Origin: PHBD01 sp964578535 | Lineage (GTDB): Bacteria; Desulfobacterota; Syntrophia; Syntrophales; PHBD01 | Direction of reading: 5' to 3' | Assembly (NCBI GenBank): GCA_964578535.1 | Contig: CAZODI010000011.1 | Span: 1 to 64,000, forward strand | Length of the DNA stretch: 64,000 nucleotides | The notes under the pieces: model-generated | Database searches by the model: none | What the model was told of the DNA's origin: nothing | The model's input: the letters and a program-made list of their open reading frames with translations, nothing else | Position numbers and translations under genes: made by a program | Part shown: positions 62,008-64,000 of the stretch, piece after piece | Numbering within the stretch: position 1 is the stretch's first letter | How the letters are laid out: every line of letters begins with the position of its first letter

Positions 62008-63162
62008 TCAGGTGCTCCGGCCGCCGACGATCCGGTGGAACCTGGCGGAGAAGAGGGACTTCAGCTCGGCGTGGACAGACCGGTACGTCCGCTTCCCCGC
62101 CAGGAGTTCCTCGAAGAAGCGGACGGCCCGCCGGCTCCGGACCCCGATGCGGTAGGACACACCGGGAAACCGGTAAAACAGGGCGGCGAGGCGGGCGGCA
62201 TACTGCAGGTCCCGGCGGATCTCGTCGTTCACCTGCTCCTCGTATTCCCGGATCGGCCTCCCTTCGGCGATGACCCGGGCGGCCATCCGGCCGCTCAGAA
62301 CGGCAAAGTGGATCCCCTCTCCCGTCAGGGGGTCCACGAGACCGGCCGCGTCACCTGCAAGAAGGGTCCGGCGGGATACGAGCGCGGGCATACCGTCGCA
62401 GTAGGGGAGAGGGTGTCCCTGGATCCGGGTGTCCGTCCGCCTTTGGGTCGCCGGGATCCGGTCCAGGAAATCCTGCAGCCGTGCCCGGATGTCCGGCAGC
62501 CGCGGCGTCATGGTGGCCACCCCGCAGGAGAGGCCGCTTTTCTTGGGAAAGACCCACCCGTACCCGGAGGGCACGACTCCGAAATCGATGCAGGCCTTCC
62601 CGCTCCATTTCTCCAGGTCCTCCGCCGGGACCGACGTTTCAGCGGACAGCCCGATGCCGGCGACGCGGCAGGGAAAGAGGCCCACGGACCGGCCGACCCG
62701 CCCCAAGGATCCGTCGGCACCGATGAGCCACCTGGACCGCCACGTCTCCCCGTCATCCGTTACGACCTCCACGGTCCCGTCCCTCTCCGCAACGCCTCTT
62801 ACCGCCCGTCCTTCCCGGACCTCGCAGCCGGACAGCCTTGCGCACTGCAGGAGGTGATCGTCGAAGCGGTCCCGCATCACCATGACGATCCCGGGCTCCC
62901 CCAGGGCCACTTCGAACGGCCGTCCCCCGGCATAGGAAAAGCGGATGTGCCCGACAGACGCCTCCAGAACCGTTTCAGGGAGAGGACCCACGAGGGGCAT
63001 GATGTGAGGCGGCAGGCCGCCGCCGCAAGGCTTCAATCGGGGAAACCGGGCTTTGTCCAGGATCAGGACGCGGGCTCCCGATTCGGCCAGCATCCGGCCC
63101 GCCGATGTCCCCGCGGGGCCGGCTCCGGCAATGATCACGTCGTAGGGATTTCTGTTTTCCAC
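62008..63162 (-). CDS. geranylgeranyl reductase-family FAD oxidoreductase
   Basis: A 384-residue flavoprotein. The GTG at 63162 (AAGGAT upstream) gives VENRNPYDVIIAGAGPAG, the FAD-binding start; the ATG 77 codons earlier lies in the repeat region. It has the GGR-family cysteine block KPCGGGLP, VVMRDRFDDHLL, an internal SRWLIGADGSLGRVGR and the second FAD motif LLAGDAAGLVDPLTGEGI. Relatives saturate isoprenoid lipids or quinones, or act in menaquinone processing. Menaquinone or lipid reduction is a guess; no pathway gene is next to it. It is convergent with the crotonase gene (5 bp gap). Confidence 0.88.
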   Translation of the reverse strand: MENRNPYDVIIAGAGPAGTSAGRMLAESGARVLILDKARFPRLKPCGGGLPPHIMPLVGPLPETVLEASVGHIRFSYAGGRPFEVALGEPGIVMVMRDRFDDHLLQCARLSGCEVREGRAVRGVAERDGTVEVVTDDGETWRSRWLIGADGSLGRVGRSVGLFPCRVAGIGLSAETSVPAEDLEKWSGKACIDFGVVPSGYGWVFPKKSGLSCGVATMTPRLPDIRARLQDFLDRIPATQRRTDTRIQGHPLPYCDGMPALVSRRTLLAGDAAGLVDPLTGEGIHFAVLSGRMAARVIAEGRPIREYEEQVNDEIRRDLQYAARLAALFYRFPGVSYRIGVRSRRAVRFFEELLAGKRTYRSVHAELKSLFSARFHRIVGGRST

Positions 63163-63218
63163 AAACCCGATCCTTGCATCCGATGAATGAAGGGGCGGAT
63201 GGAGATCCCCTCCTTGCA

Positions 63219-63278
63219 CCCCCGTGACAGCCCCCGCGCCACGGAAGAACCATCCAGCCGCGGGGGCGCGGCCGGGGG
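63219..63278. repeat. 60-bp dyad repeat, copy A
   Basis: A two-part stem: CCCCCG-TGACA-GCCCCCGC, a 22-base loop, GCGGGGGC-GCGGC-CGGGGG. The outer six and inner eight base pairs are perfect, separated by a 5-base internal loop. A second copy lies 150 bp on. Confidence 0.85.
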
Positions 63279-63368
63279 TTTCCAGAGGAGCATTCAGGAA
63301 GCTTTTCCATCCCTGAGGCTTCCCGATCCAAAGCACCGTGTCGTGGAAAAGATTCCGCGACGACGGAA

Positions 63369-63427
63369 GCCCCCGTGACAGCCCCCGCGCCACGGATAAA
63401 CCAAATTCTGCGGGGGCGCGGCCGGGG
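63369..63427. repeat. 60-bp dyad repeat, copy B
   Basis: Same arms and internal loop as copy A (63219-63278); only the terminal loop differs (21 bases). Lies between the flavoprotein gene and the partial gene at the window end. Confidence 0.85.
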
Positions 63428-63596
63428 GCCGGAAGTACGGGAAAGCTATAAACGACAACCTTGGTAAAGTCAAAACCGGGCTCCCGCTCCCGGCATCCCC
63501 GGAGCGGACCCGGGAGGGGGACATCCCGCCCCGGGAAAAGGCGCGCGGATCATCCGCAACATCCGATTCCGATTGAAAAATAAGGCGTTCTGAGGT

Positions 63597-64000
63597 ATGG
63601 TTCCGCGTCACTTCGGGGAGGCCCTCACCGTGTACTATCATACCGACGGAAACAACGGATACGACGAACGGAAGACCCTGGTCATCGCTTCTCTTTTCCG
63701 GGACGATTTCTGCATCGACTGGCTGGTGGACCTCCTTACGGACCTGAAGCCGTCCCAGATCCTGGGCCAGCTGGAGCAGGGGGTTACGGACGGCAGCCTC
63801 GTGCGGAAGGAGCCCGGCTACTACGGCTTCGCCAGCGACCGGAAACGCAAGCGCCTTCGGGCCAGCCTCGATCCCCGGGAGGAGAAACATCTCCACGGCT
63901 GCATCGCCGACATCCTGATGCGGCAGTTGCCGGACAATGAGCAGAAGGCTCACGCCGTCGCCCACCACCTGATCCACATCCTCAACGACGCCAACCGCTG
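63597..64000 (+). CDS. partial protein running off the window, helix-rich ATPase-tail-like
   Basis: Open to the window end from an ATG at 63597 (a GTG at 63630 with GGGGAGG upstream is also possible). 134 codons are visible. The sequence alternates a winged-helix-like region (ASLFRDDFCIDWLVDLL, ILGQLEQGVTDGSLVRKE) with a helical stretch (HLHGCIADILMRQLPDNEQKAHAVAHHLIH). This looks like the region following the ATPase core in MalT/AAA16-type regulators (HxxIAxxL... AxHLxH), so it may be an internal part of such a multidomain protein, or the start codon is not real. Uncertain. Confidence 0.45.
   Translation, partial: MVPRHFGEALTVYYHTDGNNGYDERKTLVIASLFRDDFCIDWLVDLLTDLKPSQILGQLEQGVTDGSLVRKEPGYYGFASDRKRKRLRASLDPREEKHLHGCIADILMRQLPDNEQKAHAVAHHLIHILNDANR

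Overview
The window looks like part of a metagenome-assembled genome of a syntrophic, anaerobic deltaproteobacterium, in the range of Syntrophus or Smithella. This is inferred from gene content, because no rRNA is present. The clue is a block that reads FadD-type acyl-CoA ligase, a membrane FeS ETF:quinone oxidoreductase (EtfD type), EtfA, EtfB and AMP-forming acetyl-CoA synthetase, with an acyl-CoA dehydrogenase and a dienoyl-CoA-isomerase-like crotonase further along. DNA is GC-rich except for short AT-rich islands near 38.2-38.7 kb and 52.3-52.9 kb. Two runs of exactly 100 N (25059-25158 and 58449-58548) are fixed-size placeholders; both hide more sequence than they show.

Layout. 0-4.2 kb: a cut tRNA-Val, pgsA, an envelope operon (FecR-domain, lipoprotein, FlgT-like, small protein) and rsmI. 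4.4-8 kb: UDP-glucuronate decarboxylase and UDP-glucose dehydrogenase (the UDP-xylose route), then apgM. 8-16.2 kb: the fatty-acid and electron-transfer block on the minus strand. 17-24.5 kb: porin-like barrel, FmdB zinc ribbon, HflX, three tandem CsgG-like paralogues and an atypical SDR. 24.5-28.6 kb: rmlB broken by a gap, a minimal SUF pair (SufC plus one SufB/D), OsmC and an SPOR-NlpC/P60 lipoprotein. 28.7-35.3 kb: a cyclic-di-GMP cluster (PilZ protein, two HD-GYP proteins) with a methyltransferase. 35.8-44.1 kb: TPR glycosyltransferase-like membrane protein, MucR regulator, beta-propeller-like lipoprotein and a 1344-residue autotransporter.

44.6-53.0 kb is an 8.35-kb integrative element in the initiator tRNA-Met gene. 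A 61-bp direct repeat marks both ends, a 20-bp repeat inside each end is a likely integrase arm site, and each end carries a tRNA terminator hairpin whose stems differ by a paired change. It encodes a tyrosine integrase, an excisionase-like HTH protein with an internal duplication, a DnaD-like replication protein, a DnaB-like helicase, several small proteins, and a divergent cassette of a retropepsin-like protease with a small partner. No capsid, terminase, relaxase or conjugation gene is visible, so it resembles a satellite or mobilizable island.

53.1-64 kb: a sensor kinase overlapping a response-regulator/adenylate cyclase; pyruvoyl arginine decarboxylase and agmatinase (arginine to putrescine); an LpxH-like phosphoesterase and an acyl-CoA dehydrogenase cut by the second gap; a DUF554 membrane protein, crotonase, a geranylgeranyl-reductase-family flavoprotein, two copies of a 60-bp dyad repeat, and a gene running off the end.
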